Shown here: one piece after another, positions 27,271 through 36,761 of the stretch
Position numbering within the stretch: position 1 is the first letter of the stretch
Layout: the number at the start of each line of letters is the position of its first letter
Source of the DNA: Pseudobdellovibrionaceae bacterium
Lineage (GTDB): Bacteria; Bdellovibrionota; Bdellovibrionia; Bdellovibrionales; UBA1609
Assembly: GCA_025354795.1 (NCBI GenBank)
Contig: JANXMF010000076.1
Location: 1-43,308 of the forward strand
Length of the DNA stretch: 43,308 nucleotides
Direction of reading: 5' to 3'
The notes under the pieces: generated by a model
What the model was told of the DNA's origin: nothing
Seen by the model: the letters and a program-made list of their open reading frames with translations, nothing else
Database searches by the model: none
Position numbers and translations under genes: made by a program

Positions 27271-28397
27271 TTGTTTTGTTTAATGCGCTGAAGCGCGGCC
27301 GCCAGTGCGTCCTCATTCTCGGGGACGCGCTGGTCTGGACTATAGCCGATTTTCTCAGGGTTACGGCGATCCCTAAATTCGCTACGCATAGTACTCAACG
27401 AAACCACCACATGGGAATTCGGCAAACGCACTCTTCCGAGTTCGCCATATTCCACCATGCCGCGCGAATTTTCCCCCACAAGTACCCGGTGTGGCAGCTT
27501 CTCTAGCGCCTGCAAAGTGTTCTCGCACGCCGAAGCACAGCGCTTGTCGATCAACACATAGATATTTTCTGCAAAGGCCCTCGTCACAGGAACCTCGGCA
27601 TAGGTTTCAACCGCTACACTCGGAAAAGCATGCGCTTTGGCCCGCTTCATCCACTCCAAGAGACGCTGGCGGCGCACTTCCTGATAGGGCCCTGGTGTCC
27701 GACCATTGTGTAAGCTTCTAGCATTTTGATAAGCGATGTCATTGGCTTGTAGAGCGAACGCTTCGGGTGTTTGTATCCAGGTGCGCCCGCGAATCGGTGC
27801 CGGTACATTCACATCGCGCGCAAGACCATAGAGGACGCGCGCCATTTCAATGCCCATGGAGTCATCGCCGCCGCTATTCCCGCGCAGGTCGATAATAAAT
27901 GGCTTACCTTGAGCGTGCAAAGCTTGAATTGCCGATAAAAATCCTTCCCATTCCCGATCTGCTTCGTCGGCGAAATGCGCGAGGCCCACTACTGCCACCG
28001 GCTGTGATCCCGCTCGGCGCCACTCGATGACCCATGGCTTGCTTTGATCGTTAATATTTGCGCCCGCATGCCCCGGAACTGGATTGGCACCACACCTGTT
28101 AAAATCAATATTCGCCGCCAAATGGCTATCCGCTACCTGCTCAAACGCCTCGGCCAAAGCCAAGCACAGGGCTTCGGAGTCCGAAACCGCAGGGGCAAAC
28201 GAATCCAGGGCGGCAAGCAACGACGGAGGTCCGGCATAAGCCAGTTGCACCGCGGATTTTAGCAGTTGCAGATCTTCCTTCACGTCAGCCGCACTAAAAT
28301 GTGCAACAGCCGTGAAATCAGAAGTGGGTTCAAAGAGGAGGCTCTGAGCCTCAGCCACGGAAAACATAAAAAGTAGGGGAAGGAAGCGCATCACCAC
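27267..28397 (-). CDS. Secreted S41-family (tail-specific-protease-like) peptidase
   Basis: Signal peptide; 'GKPFIIDLRGNSGGDDSMGIEMARVL', 'RAFAENIYVLIDKRCASACENTLQALEKLPHRVLVGENSRGMVEYG'. Confidence 0.88.
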   Translation of the reverse strand: MVMRFLPLLFMFSVAEAQSLLFEPTSDFTAVAHFSAADVKEDLQLLKSAVQLAYAGPPSLLAALDSFAPAVSDSEALCLALAEAFEQVADSHLAANIDFNRCGANPVPGHAGANINDQSKPWVIEWRRAGSQPVAVVGLAHFADEADREWEGFLSAIQALHAQGKPFIIDLRGNSGGDDSMGIEMARVLYGLARDVNVPAPIRGRTWIQTPEAFALQANDIAYQNARSLHNGRTPGPYQEVRRQRLLEWMKRAKAHAFPSVAVETYAEVPVTRAFAENIYVLIDKRCASACENTLQALEKLPHRVLVGENSRGMVEYGELGRVRLPNSHVVVSLSTMRSEFRDRRNPEKIGYSPDQRVPENEDALAAALQRIKQNN

Positions 28398-28422
28398 ACC
28401 CGCAAATATGCGAACCTTGTGC

Positions 28423-29880
28423 CTAGGGAATGCAGTCGCGCAGTAAGCCCTGAGAGCAGCGGGCGCGAATATGCTCGCTGATCATTGTCCATATATTGAC
28501 GTCTTTGGAATTAATACCCGATTCCGCGTGGGCGAGGCCCGCGAGTTTGCGTGGATCTTTGGAGTGGCCAGGCAAGAATTGACTCCAGTCCAGACCCGAC
28601 TCGCTCGCAGGTTCGCGACCGCCGCCGTAACCTGAAAATCCCTCACCGGGATTCAACGCCGCTTGCTGACTATAACCGCCACCACCGGATTCGTTGCCCA
28701 AATTGAAGCTCTTTGCGGGCGGTGCCGCCGCTGGGGGCGCTACCGCTGCCAAACTAGCGCCTTGGCCGCCGCCTCCGCCACCTGAAAATCCGCCCCCGCC
28801 CGGTACACTCGCAATCGTCGGCGCGCCACTGGGCGCCGCTGCAACCACCGCTTTCGCCGCACCCGCATTGTCGGCGTTTTCGGCGGGATTGAATGCACCC
28901 TTAGCCGCGCCGCCAGGTCCATCGCCATCCATCGCCACTTTTGCAAAGGGTATTGGCGGACTCGTGGGCGCCAGCGGTTGAGCTGGACAACTGCCACCAA
29001 CCATAGCGGGATTGGAGCAATCCGCTGCGGGCAATCCGGCGTCGGTGGGATTGGGATTGAACGGCTGCTGATCTTGGGCCAGATATTGATTCAGAAGATT
29101 CGAGCCCATCCCGGCAATCGCGGCGATGTCGCTAAAGCTCATCGGATGACTTGATCTGGGGGTGGAATCGCTGCTCGAGGTTTTCCTCAGTGCGTCCGCA
29201 GCCTTTTCGGTGTCGCGTATCGCGGCTTGTAAGTTGGAGCGCAAATCTTGCTCCGAGTAGCGAGTGCAGGCCTTCTCATAATCCGCTATCTGCCGATTCG
29301 CCTCAGCGGCATCGGCACTCTTTAATTTGCTCACTACCTTCTTCATTTCGTCGATCTGAAAGAGACAAGCATCCTTACGGCCAAGACATTCACCGACAAC
29401 TCCGAAGATAAACACAGTCTTAAGCGAACTTCGGCTAAGTCCGATTTCGGCAACCCGTTTTAGGCTGTCCCCGTTTTGGCTGTCTGAGCTCAATGATTTT
29501 TTGGCATCGTGGGCGTCGCCGGGAGGCAGGTTGCAACGATCCATATCCTTGGCCTCACAACAGCCATTGGCGTTTTCTTGCAAGCTTTTCAAACCACCCA
29601 TCGCCGCACTAGTCTTTTCACTCGCACTTCCGCTGCTTTGCCAATAACTGGAGGCTGCGGGAAGGGCATTGCCATCAGAAGCATTGCATCCTGTGGCATT
29701 GCTATGGGCACGGCAAAAACCAACTTTAAAAGGAGTGCATTCCTTTGAGCTTTCGTTTTGTTTGCATTCCGGAGTATTGTCGCGATAGGCAGGCCAGGTA
29801 CCAGACCCAGCCGCAGAACCAAATCGCGGCCAAAGCCCGATTGAAACCAGCGCAATGGAAAGTGGGACAATTACTCGCAT
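28423..29880 (-). CDS. Secreted Cys-rich protein with Gly/Ala/Pro-rich linker, unknown function
   Basis: ATG at 29880 gives 'MRVIVPLSIALVSIGLWPRFGSAAGSGTW' signal peptide; Cys-containing N-terminal region, low-complexity 'PGGGGFSGGGGGGQGASLAAVAPPAAAPP', C-terminal module 'LAGLAHAESGINSKDVNIWTMISEHIRARCSQGLLRDCIP'. Confidence 0.8.
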   Translation of the reverse strand: MRVIVPLSIALVSIGLWPRFGSAAGSGTWPAYRDNTPECKQNESSKECTPFKVGFCRAHSNATGCNASDGNALPAASSYWQSSGSASEKTSAAMGGLKSLQENANGCCEAKDMDRCNLPPGDAHDAKKSLSSDSQNGDSLKRVAEIGLSRSSLKTVFIFGVVGECLGRKDACLFQIDEMKKVVSKLKSADAAEANRQIADYEKACTRYSEQDLRSNLQAAIRDTEKAADALRKTSSSDSTPRSSHPMSFSDIAAIAGMGSNLLNQYLAQDQQPFNPNPTDAGLPAADCSNPAMVGGSCPAQPLAPTSPPIPFAKVAMDGDGPGGAAKGAFNPAENADNAGAAKAVVAAAPSGAPTIASVPGGGGFSGGGGGGQGASLAAVAPPAAAPPAKSFNLGNESGGGGYSQQAALNPGEGFSGYGGGREPASESGLDWSQFLPGHSKDPRKLAGLAHAESGINSKDVNIWTMISEHIRARCSQGLLRDCIP

Positions 29881-29975
29881 CTCTTTATTGTACACAGTGG
29901 CGGTAAAAACTGAACCAGACCTTAGTGAGTGTCGCAAAATGAGACAGTCAAAAACCTAGCAAATAACTTAGTGCA

Positions 29976-30710
29976 CTAATAATTCCAGCGCGCGGCAATC
30001 TCTGTCCCGCCGGAGATTGGAATCGGCACTATCTGGACCCGTTCGCCACCCTGACCAACACTATGCTGGGAGTAATAAATCCCGTAAGCACAAGTGAGCC
30101 CAATGGTGGCACCCGCTACTACATCGTGCACATGGTGCTGATGGTCGTTGATTCGGCTATAGGCTACAAAGGTCGCCATCGCCATTGCCGGCGCGCCATA
30201 ATACCATCCATGCTCAGCCGCGACGACGCCCGCAAACGCGAAAGCCGTGGTCGCATGGCCCGAGGGAAAACTGTTGCGCACATTCGCATCATAGGGCCGC
30301 GGTTCGCGAATGGTGTACTTCAAAACCGTGGTGATCAGTGCCGAGTAAACGGTGGCCTCCACCATCACGAGACTGCGTTCGAAACCCTTAGGCACCCCGC
30401 TCCAGTAAGCCAAACCCATGCCTCCAACATAGAGTGCATTGGGCACCAGCTGCCCCAAGGCATCGCCGTACTTTGACGAAGCTCCGAGCGGCTTTTGTTG
30501 AACGGTGGTGATTTCGAAGGGATCTTCCACGGACTCGTGGCTCGCCAGCACAGCCAGAGTCAAACCCGTTCCGCTGAGCAAAATCCAACGGGAGTCGGTG
30601 GTGATCGGTGACTTAAGATCTTCCACCAAGCTGGCGTTTGCCATTGGCATAAAAATCGGTATCATCAAAACGACGCTCAAACATTTCTTGAACAACAAGG
30701 TCACTCCCAC
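29976..30710 (-). CDS. PAP2-family phosphatase (membrane)
   Basis: 'YTIREPRPYDANVRNSFPSGHATTAFAFAGVVAAE', 'YSRINDHQHHVHDVVAGATIG': KxxxxxxRP, PSGH and SRxxxxxHxxxD-type motifs. GTG start. Confidence 0.88.
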   Translation of the reverse strand: MGVTLLFKKCLSVVLMIPIFMPMANASLVEDLKSPITTDSRWILLSGTGLTLAVLASHESVEDPFEITTVQQKPLGASSKYGDALGQLVPNALYVGGMGLAYWSGVPKGFERSLVMVEATVYSALITTVLKYTIREPRPYDANVRNSFPSGHATTAFAFAGVVAAEHGWYYGAPAMAMATFVAYSRINDHQHHVHDVVAGATIGLTCAYGIYYSQHSVGQGGERVQIVPIPISGGTEIAARWNY

Positions 30711-30724
30711 TTGACGACTCTATT

Positions 30725-31630
30725 ATGCGCGCCATTTGCTTAACAACGATTTTATTTTTGACCGGCATGCGTGGGCACGCCGAGGAGCGTATCCCGTTGC
30801 TCTCCGTTGTCACCGAAGTCCCCACCACGACTCTCGATACTTTTGAATATTCCTTTACCAAGCGCAGCCTTCCCGCCTGGGCGGTAATTCTCACTACCAG
30901 CGCGGCGTTTTACCACTACGACGAGGACCTCCTCAAAGCTGCAAAGAGCGATGGCCGGCGCTGGGGGCTTGGCAATTCGGACACCACCAAAACAGTAGTG
31001 CATGGCTTTGGCTTTGACCTTCTCCGACTGCCGAGCGACACCGGATCGGCGCTTTATTTTTTGGGCGACGGCTGGACGCACTTTCTGATGAGCTTTAGTT
31101 TCTTGGGCACTGGCTACTTCTCGGGCGCCAATCGTCCCTACAATACAGGACTTGAAATTATCCACGGCATGATCACCTCGACTGTGATCAGTCAGGCACT
31201 TAAGCGCGCGACCGGTCGCGAAAGCCCCAGCGTTTCCAGCGCACCGCGCGGAAAATGGCGGCCCTTTCCGAGTGTGACGGGTTATCAGGCGCACACCCCG
31301 ATGTACGACGCGTTTCCGAGTGGGCATATTATGACGGCGACGCTGACGTTTACGATTATCAATGAGAATTATCCGGAGTATTTCAAATACGTAGCGCCGG
31401 CGGAAGCACTGTGGCTGACGGTGCTTGGTTTTCAGATGATGAACAATGGTGTGCACTGGGCCAGTGATTACCCCCTCGGCATCGGCATCGGTTATGCGGT
31501 GGGAAAAATGTCGGCGCATTTGGCTCAACGGCATAAGCAAGAGGGGGCGGCCAGGAGCGCAAGTCAGTGGATGATTTATCCCGGCATTGGGCCTGATGGG
31601 CCGGAACTAAACGCACTGTACGCTTTTTAA
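30725..31630 (+). CDS. PAP2-family phosphatase-like protein
   Basis: 'LKRATGRESPSV', 'YDAFPSGHIMTATLTFTIINENYPEY', 'NNGVHWASDYPLGIGIGYAVGK': PAP2 motifs. Confidence 0.82.
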   Translation: MRAICLTTILFLTGMRGHAEERIPLLSVVTEVPTTTLDTFEYSFTKRSLPAWAVILTTSAAFYHYDEDLLKAAKSDGRRWGLGNSDTTKTVVHGFGFDLLRLPSDTGSALYFLGDGWTHFLMSFSFLGTGYFSGANRPYNTGLEIIHGMITSTVISQALKRATGRESPSVSSAPRGKWRPFPSVTGYQAHTPMYDAFPSGHIMTATLTFTIINENYPEYFKYVAPAEALWLTVLGFQMMNNGVHWASDYPLGIGIGYAVGKMSAHLAQRHKQEGAARSASQWMIYPGIGPDGPELNALYAF

Positions 31631-31798
31631 GCGCTCGAAAAAACACTGCAGATTGCACAGTCAAGTATGGAAGTGGCGACAAAGCTCAAAGTGACATTTC
31701 ACGCCACCACTTGTAATCAAACTGGGCGCCTCGCCCCTACCTTCGCGGCCCCCGGCCTGCATGCACCTTGCAATTTCCTAAACGCAGAACCTTTAAAC

Positions 31799-32164
31799 AT
31801 GGAGAAACCCATGACCCGCACCGCAAATCCCGCAGCCCTCATTATCTGCATCTTCGCACTGGCTGGCACGGTTTTGTTCTTTCCTTATAGCGAAGGTCCC
31901 GGGCCGTCGCGGGTCGCGCGTATTATACATGGCTTTGTGGGCTTGCCGCTCGAGATTGTCGCGGGAGCGTTGCACGCGGGCGTGGTCGACGTGGTCCTTT
32001 TTGGTAACGCGACCGAACGCCATCAATTTGCGAAGGGTGTCCCCACTCGCTTCGGACAGATGAATTACAGTGTCGACGATTATCTAGCATCGACTTACGG
32101 GTGGTCGGAAGTGCAGATCCATAGCCTTGGTCATCGCTTAGGCTTTTCAAAACTTTGGCACTAG
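31799..32164 (+). CDS. Small exported/membrane hypothetical protein
   Basis: MEKPMTRTANPAALIICIFALAGTVLFFPYSEGPG... 121 aa with an N-terminal TM/signal. Confidence 0.55.
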   Translation: MEKPMTRTANPAALIICIFALAGTVLFFPYSEGPGPSRVARIIHGFVGLPLEIVAGALHAGVVDVVLFGNATERHQFAKGVPTRFGQMNYSVDDYLASTYGWSEVQIHSLGHRLGFSKLWH

Positions 32165-32241
32165 AACCTCACAGGCCTCACCACTACCACCGCAGCAAGA
32201 ATTAGACCTCATGGTTGTTGAGTGCGCCTCGGCTGGTACGA

Positions 32242-33111
32242 CTAGCGCCTCCGGGAAGAGTCGTTGATCGCGGCCGGCGCGGTAATCTGCCGCGCAAAAA
32301 TAATCAACACCAACAATGTCACCACGTAAGGAAGAATTTGCACAAATTGATTGGGTAATTCCACGCCACCCATCGACCTCCCCTGCATTTGAATCTGCAC
32401 GGCATCGGTGAATGCAAAAAACAAACATGCGAAAAAAGTCGGAATGGGTTTCCACGCACCAAAAATCACAGCCGCCAGCGCGATAAATCCGCGACCCGCC
32501 GCCATGTCGCGCACGTAACCACTGCCTTGGCACAAACTCAAATAAACTCCACCCACGCCCGCCAAAACTCCGCCCTCGACCACCGCGCGCAGGCGCACGC
32601 GCTGATAGTCAACACCTTGATTAACCAATGCCGCTGGATTTTCTCCGGCCGCCGACAGGCGAAGACCGTGACGAGTGCTGGTAAATAAAAAATGTAGAGC
32701 CCACAGTACGCATAAGGCCAGTGCAAAAAATGGCCACGTCTGATGGAACGTATTGGCGAGTGCAGGCGTAGAGCCCATGACATTAAACAAAGCCTTGTTG
32801 AGTACCGGAATCAGCCCCGCCGCCAAAAGATTAAACGCGGTGCCCACTACGATCTGATCGCCGTGCCCCCAAATACAAATAAGCGCAAAAATCAGCGACA
32901 CCAAAGCTGAGGCCACAACCCCGGCAGCCACTCCGAGGACCAGCTGTCCACTGAGCGCCACCACCGCGGCGGCGGTAAAAGCCGAGAACAGCAGATTCGC
33001 TTCCAAAGCAATATTGGCAACACCGCTGCGTTCGCTCAGCAAGCCTCCATACGCCGCAAACAAAAGCGGCACCGAAAGCCTCAGTGTGCTCATCAATAGA
33101 TCCACAATCAT
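32242..33111 (-). CDS. ABC transporter permease (nucleoside/BMP type), second permease
   Basis: 'LSERSGVANIALEANLLFSAFTAAAVVALSG', 'GRGFIALAAVIFGAWKPIPTFFACLFFAFTDAVQIQMQ': YufQ/NupQ-like. ATG at 33111 overlaps the upstream gene stop (ATGA). Confidence 0.9.
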   Translation of the reverse strand: MIVDLLMSTLRLSVPLLFAAYGGLLSERSGVANIALEANLLFSAFTAAAVVALSGQLVLGVAAGVVASALVSLIFALICIWGHGDQIVVGTAFNLLAAGLIPVLNKALFNVMGSTPALANTFHQTWPFFALALCVLWALHFLFTSTRHGLRLSAAGENPAALVNQGVDYQRVRLRAVVEGGVLAGVGGVYLSLCQGSGYVRDMAAGRGFIALAAVIFGAWKPIPTFFACLFFAFTDAVQIQMQGRSMGGVELPNQFVQILPYVVTLLVLIIFARQITAPAAINDSSRRR

Positions 33112-34142
33112 GACGTCACCTTTCGCCACAAATTGTGCAAGCCAACTTGGCTCGCCACCGCCAGCACGATCAACGCTTGGATCACCGTGGCCAAGTCGCG
33201 CGAAACAAACCGGGTATCCATATCGAGTTCGAGCGCGCCTTTGGTGAGAGCGCCAAAAAGCAGTGCCGCAAAAACAATTCCCAGCGGCGACTTGCGCCCG
33301 AGTAACGCCACCGCAATTCCGATAAACCCGACGCCTGAGGTAAAGCCTTCGCGGGCCTTGAAGGCAAAGCCCAAAACCGGACTTGCCGCCGCAAGACCTG
33401 CCAACCCTCCGGATATAAACATCGCCAGTATAGTTTGGCGGCCGATGTTCACGCCCGCGCGCGCCGCGACTTGGGGCGCCTCTCCCGCCAGTCGTTGAAA
33501 ATAGCCAAGGCTGGTGCGGCCCATGATAAAGCCATAAATCACGATCAAACACAGGGCCAGTGCCAACGTCCAATTGGCCGGGCTGGTGCCACCGATCCAT
33601 TGGGGCAGAGCACCGATTTGGAAGCCGCCACCGACCACTGCGGTCTCTGGTCCCTGCGACTCGGGATTTTTGAACACCCGCAAGATAAAGAAGCTGGCCA
33701 GACCATAGGCGATAAAATTCAACAAAATCGTGGTGAGCACTTCATGGCAACCGCGCCGCGCCTTCATCCACCCGGCGAGCGCTCCCCACCCTCCGCCCAC
33801 TAAAAATGCCAGGGTCAGTGCCAACGGCAGCGCCACCAGCATCGGTAAGTCGTGGGCCAAAATCCCAATTGCGGCGAGAGCCACTCCCCCCAATGTCATC
33901 TGTCCGTCCGCACCAATATTGAACAGGCCCGCTTGCAGCGCCCACGCCACCGATAGCCCGCTCAGGAGCAAGGGTGTGGCGTAAAAAAGCGAGTAGCCAA
34001 CATCAGTGGCTGAGCCAAACGCGCCCCGCACCAAGACCAAGAAAACATGCCCAGGATTTTCACCCAGAATAGTGGCAAGGGTCAGCGAGAGGGCCAGGCC
34101 TATAAACAAAGAAACAATAGTAACATAGATATGTTTAGGCAT
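33108..34142 (-). CDS. ABC transporter permease (nucleoside/BMP type), first permease
   Basis: 'LFNIGADGQMTLGGVALAAIG', 'GWMKARRGCHEVLTTILLNFIAYGL': YufP/NupP-like BPD_transp_2 permease. Confidence 0.92.
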   Translation of the reverse strand: MPKHIYVTIVSLFIGLALSLTLATILGENPGHVFLVLVRGAFGSATDVGYSLFYATPLLLSGLSVAWALQAGLFNIGADGQMTLGGVALAAIGILAHDLPMLVALPLALTLAFLVGGGWGALAGWMKARRGCHEVLTTILLNFIAYGLASFFILRVFKNPESQGPETAVVGGGFQIGALPQWIGGTSPANWTLALALCLIVIYGFIMGRTSLGYFQRLAGEAPQVAARAGVNIGRQTILAMFISGGLAGLAAASPVLGFAFKAREGFTSGVGFIGIAVALLGRKSPLGIVFAALLFGALTKGALELDMDTRFVSRDLATVIQALIVLAVASQVGLHNLWRKVTS

Positions 34143-35628
34143 GCGCCACTCCAGTCATCGCCGCCCCGATCTGGGCGCGATTAAACTGCGCGCGCGTAAA
34201 CTCGCCGCTCACCTGGCCGTCATAAAAAACGTAAATCCGGTCGCAGAGTTTCAAAAGCTCATCCAGCTCGCTGCTCAATAGCAAAACGCCAAGGCCTTGG
34301 TTGCGCAGCTCAACCAACTTTCGGTGTAATAAATCGATGGCGCCGAGATCCACGCCACGAGTAGGCTGGTGGCAAATCACGAAGCGGGGCGCGCGCCCTC
34401 CTACCTCGCGCGCAAAAACCAATTTCTGTTGGTTACCGCCGCTCAGACTTGCAACCGGGGCGAGCAAATCACCCGCGCGCACATCGAACTCCTTGGCCCA
34501 AGCAGCCGTGGTGCCCTCGATTGCCGCACGCTTGAAAATATTATGTTTCAGAAACGCAGACTCAAGACCTATTATCATATTGGTGTAACAAGATTCTTCG
34601 AGCCATAGCGCCTGGGCCAGGCGGTCTTCGGGAACCAGGGCGACACCGAGCCCCCGCACCTGTGAGGTGTTTTGCAACTCTTCATCGAAAAGCCGGGCAC
34701 TGCCGTGGAATTCGCGCAAACCCATCAGTGCATCCACCAATTCGCTCTGCCCAGAACCCTCTACTCCGGCGATGCCAACGATTTCTCCGCGCTGAACGTG
34801 AAGCGAAAGGCCAGGCTCAGCGTGCGCATCGCCGACGCGTAACTCGCGCGTCACCAAAGCGGCCTGCCCATGTACCGCGGGCCGGGCTACAGCGAAGTCA
34901 GGCATCGTGCGACCAATCATGGCTTCGACAATTTCGGCCGCCACCGCACCTTTCACTTCGCCCTGCACGATGGAGCGTCCCTGACGCAAAACGCTGTAGG
35001 TGTCGCAAACCGCAAGCACTTCGCCAATTTTGTGCGTGATCAAAATAATGGTGCGGCCGGAGTCTCTGAGCTTGCGTAGCAACACGAAAAATTCTTCGAT
35101 CTCAATCGGTGTGAGCACCGCCGTGGGCTCATCTAAAAAGAGCACCTGGGCCTGGCGAAATAACAATTTCAAAATTTCAACCCGTTGCTTTTGTCCAATC
35201 GAGAGGTCACGCACCAGCGCATCCCAAGGCACACTAAGGTGGCGCATCGGCAGGAGTTCCTCTAACTGCGCAATCGCCTCGGAGCGCCGTAAAACTCCAA
35301 GAGCAGAGCAAACTTCAGCGCCCACTAAAATATTGTCGATGACGGTGGAATTTTCCAGCAAAGTGAAATGCTGTTGCACCATTCCGAGTCCGCGACTGAT
35401 GGCCTCGCGAGCAGAGCGCCACTCGAATTTCTCGCCGCCCACACGAATTTCACCCGAGGTGGGCGGATAAAGCCCGAACAGCACCTTCATCAGGGTTGAC
35501 TTGCCGGCACCGTTTTCGCCCAACACCGCGTGAATACGGCCGGGCGCGAAACGAAACGACACCCGATCCAGCGCCGTGCAATGCGCGAAAGTTTTACTGA
35601 GACCAACGGTTTCCAGCTGCAGACTCAT
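34135..35628 (-). CDS. Duplicated ABC ATPase (nucleoside/sugar type)
   Basis: Walker A 'GENGAGKSTLMKVLFGLYPPTSGEI', 'LSIGQKQRVEILKLLFRQAQVLFLDEPTAVLTP', second half 'LSGGNQQKLVFAREVGGRAPRFVICHQPTRGVDLGA'. Confidence 0.96.
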   Translation of the reverse strand: MSLQLETVGLSKTFAHCTALDRVSFRFAPGRIHAVLGENGAGKSTLMKVLFGLYPPTSGEIRVGGEKFEWRSAREAISRGLGMVQQHFTLLENSTVIDNILVGAEVCSALGVLRRSEAIAQLEELLPMRHLSVPWDALVRDLSIGQKQRVEILKLLFRQAQVLFLDEPTAVLTPIEIEEFFVLLRKLRDSGRTIILITHKIGEVLAVCDTYSVLRQGRSIVQGEVKGAVAAEIVEAMIGRTMPDFAVARPAVHGQAALVTRELRVGDAHAEPGLSLHVQRGEIVGIAGVEGSGQSELVDALMGLREFHGSARLFDEELQNTSQVRGLGVALVPEDRLAQALWLEESCYTNMIIGLESAFLKHNIFKRAAIEGTTAAWAKEFDVRAGDLLAPVASLSGGNQQKLVFAREVGGRAPRFVICHQPTRGVDLGAIDLLHRKLVELRNQGLGVLLLSSELDELLKLCDRIYVFYDGQVSGEFTRAQFNRAQIGAAMTGVAHA

Positions 35629-35631
35629 GAC

Positions 35632-36642
35632 TCAGTTCATTTTTTTAAGCGTATAAAAATCCGGAACTTTGATCTCGCCGGCAATGATTTTTTTGCGTAT
35701 CTCATCGAGTTTCACTTTGTAGGGTGCGATCAGCTTTTCATTGTTTTCATCGACGGCATAGTCAATGCCATTGTCTTTAAGCCCGAACGAACGCGTACCC
35801 GGAGTGAATTTGCCAGCGGCTTGCTCCTTGATCACATCGTAGACGGCGATATCGACCCGCTTCAGCATACTCGTCGCCACGCGCCCCGGTTTCAACCCGT
35901 TTTGATTGCTGTCGACGCCAATCGCGTAAGCTTGCCTTTCAGCTGCGGCATCAAAAACACCGAGACCCGACGCTCCGGCCGCATGAAAAATAATGTCGAC
36001 CCCGCGACTGTATTGCGACAACGCCAGCTCCTTGCCGCGCCCTGGATTGACCCATGCCGTGCTGTTGACACCGACGTAATTCACATCCACCTCAGCCTTG
36101 GGATTCGCCGCCTTCACGCCCGCGCCAAAGCCCATTTCAAAACGCCGAATCAAAGCAATGTCCATCCCACCGATAAATCCCACCTTGGCCGATTTCGACA
36201 TCAGTCCCGCCAAATATCCAACCAGGTAGCTGCCTTCGTGTTCGGCAAACATCAAAGTGGACACATTTGGCGATTCGACCACGCCATCGACAATCGCAAA
36301 ATGCGTCGCCGGGAATTGTGGCGCCACTTTCTTGACCGCGTCAACTTGCGCGAATCCAATCGCTAGAACCAGCGGATAGCCGCGCTCGGCAAAACTACGC
36401 AATGCCGGTTCAAACGCGGCATCATCAGGAGATTCCACCATCTTAAGCTCAATGCCCAATTCGTCGGCAGCTTTCGTAGCCCCGCGGAAGGCACCGCTAT
36501 TGAATGATTTGTCGTCCTTTCCGCCCTTGTCCAAAACCAACCCAACTTTGAGCTTGTGGGACTCCTGCGCCTGCGGCGCCGATTTGGTACAGGCCGTGCT
36601 CCAAAGCAGCGTTAAAATCACGATTTTAGAGAGTTTATTCAC
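35632..36642 (-). CDS. BMP-family (basic membrane protein) substrate-binding lipoprotein
   Basis: GTG start at 36642 gives 'NKLSKIVILTLLWSTACTKS' lipobox; 'KVGLVLDKGGKDDKSFNSGAFRGATKAADELG', 'GYLAGLMSKSAKVGFIGGMDIALIRRFEMGFGAGVKAANP'. Confidence 0.94.
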   Translation of the reverse strand: MNKLSKIVILTLLWSTACTKSAPQAQESHKLKVGLVLDKGGKDDKSFNSGAFRGATKAADELGIELKMVESPDDAAFEPALRSFAERGYPLVLAIGFAQVDAVKKVAPQFPATHFAIVDGVVESPNVSTLMFAEHEGSYLVGYLAGLMSKSAKVGFIGGMDIALIRRFEMGFGAGVKAANPKAEVDVNYVGVNSTAWVNPGRGKELALSQYSRGVDIIFHAAGASGLGVFDAAAERQAYAIGVDSNQNGLKPGRVATSMLKRVDIAVYDVIKEQAAGKFTPGTRSFGLKDNGIDYAVDENNEKLIAPYKVKLDEIRKKIIAGEIKVPDFYTLKKMN

Positions 36643-36761
36643 AAGACCACCTATCCGGCTTAGAGAGGGCCTGAAACTACAGCAAACTGATTTAGAAATA
36701 AAGCCTGTCGCCGCTAACGCAGGTGGAAATGACGTTGATTCTAAGTATTTTCGCCTAGAGA

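Noticed and set aside
30752-31540. 262-aa minus ORF opposite the PAP2 gene
   Set aside because: Fully antisense to a motif-supported PAP2 CDS; Arg/His-rich shadow ORF.
33112-33600. N-terminal extension of the 32242-33600 ORF
   Set aside because: Lies out of frame inside the first permease; the permease-like sequence starts at ATG 33111.
35530-36366. 278-aa plus ORF opposite the BMP lipoprotein gene
   Set aside because: Antisense to a confident BMP-family CDS; no domain signature.
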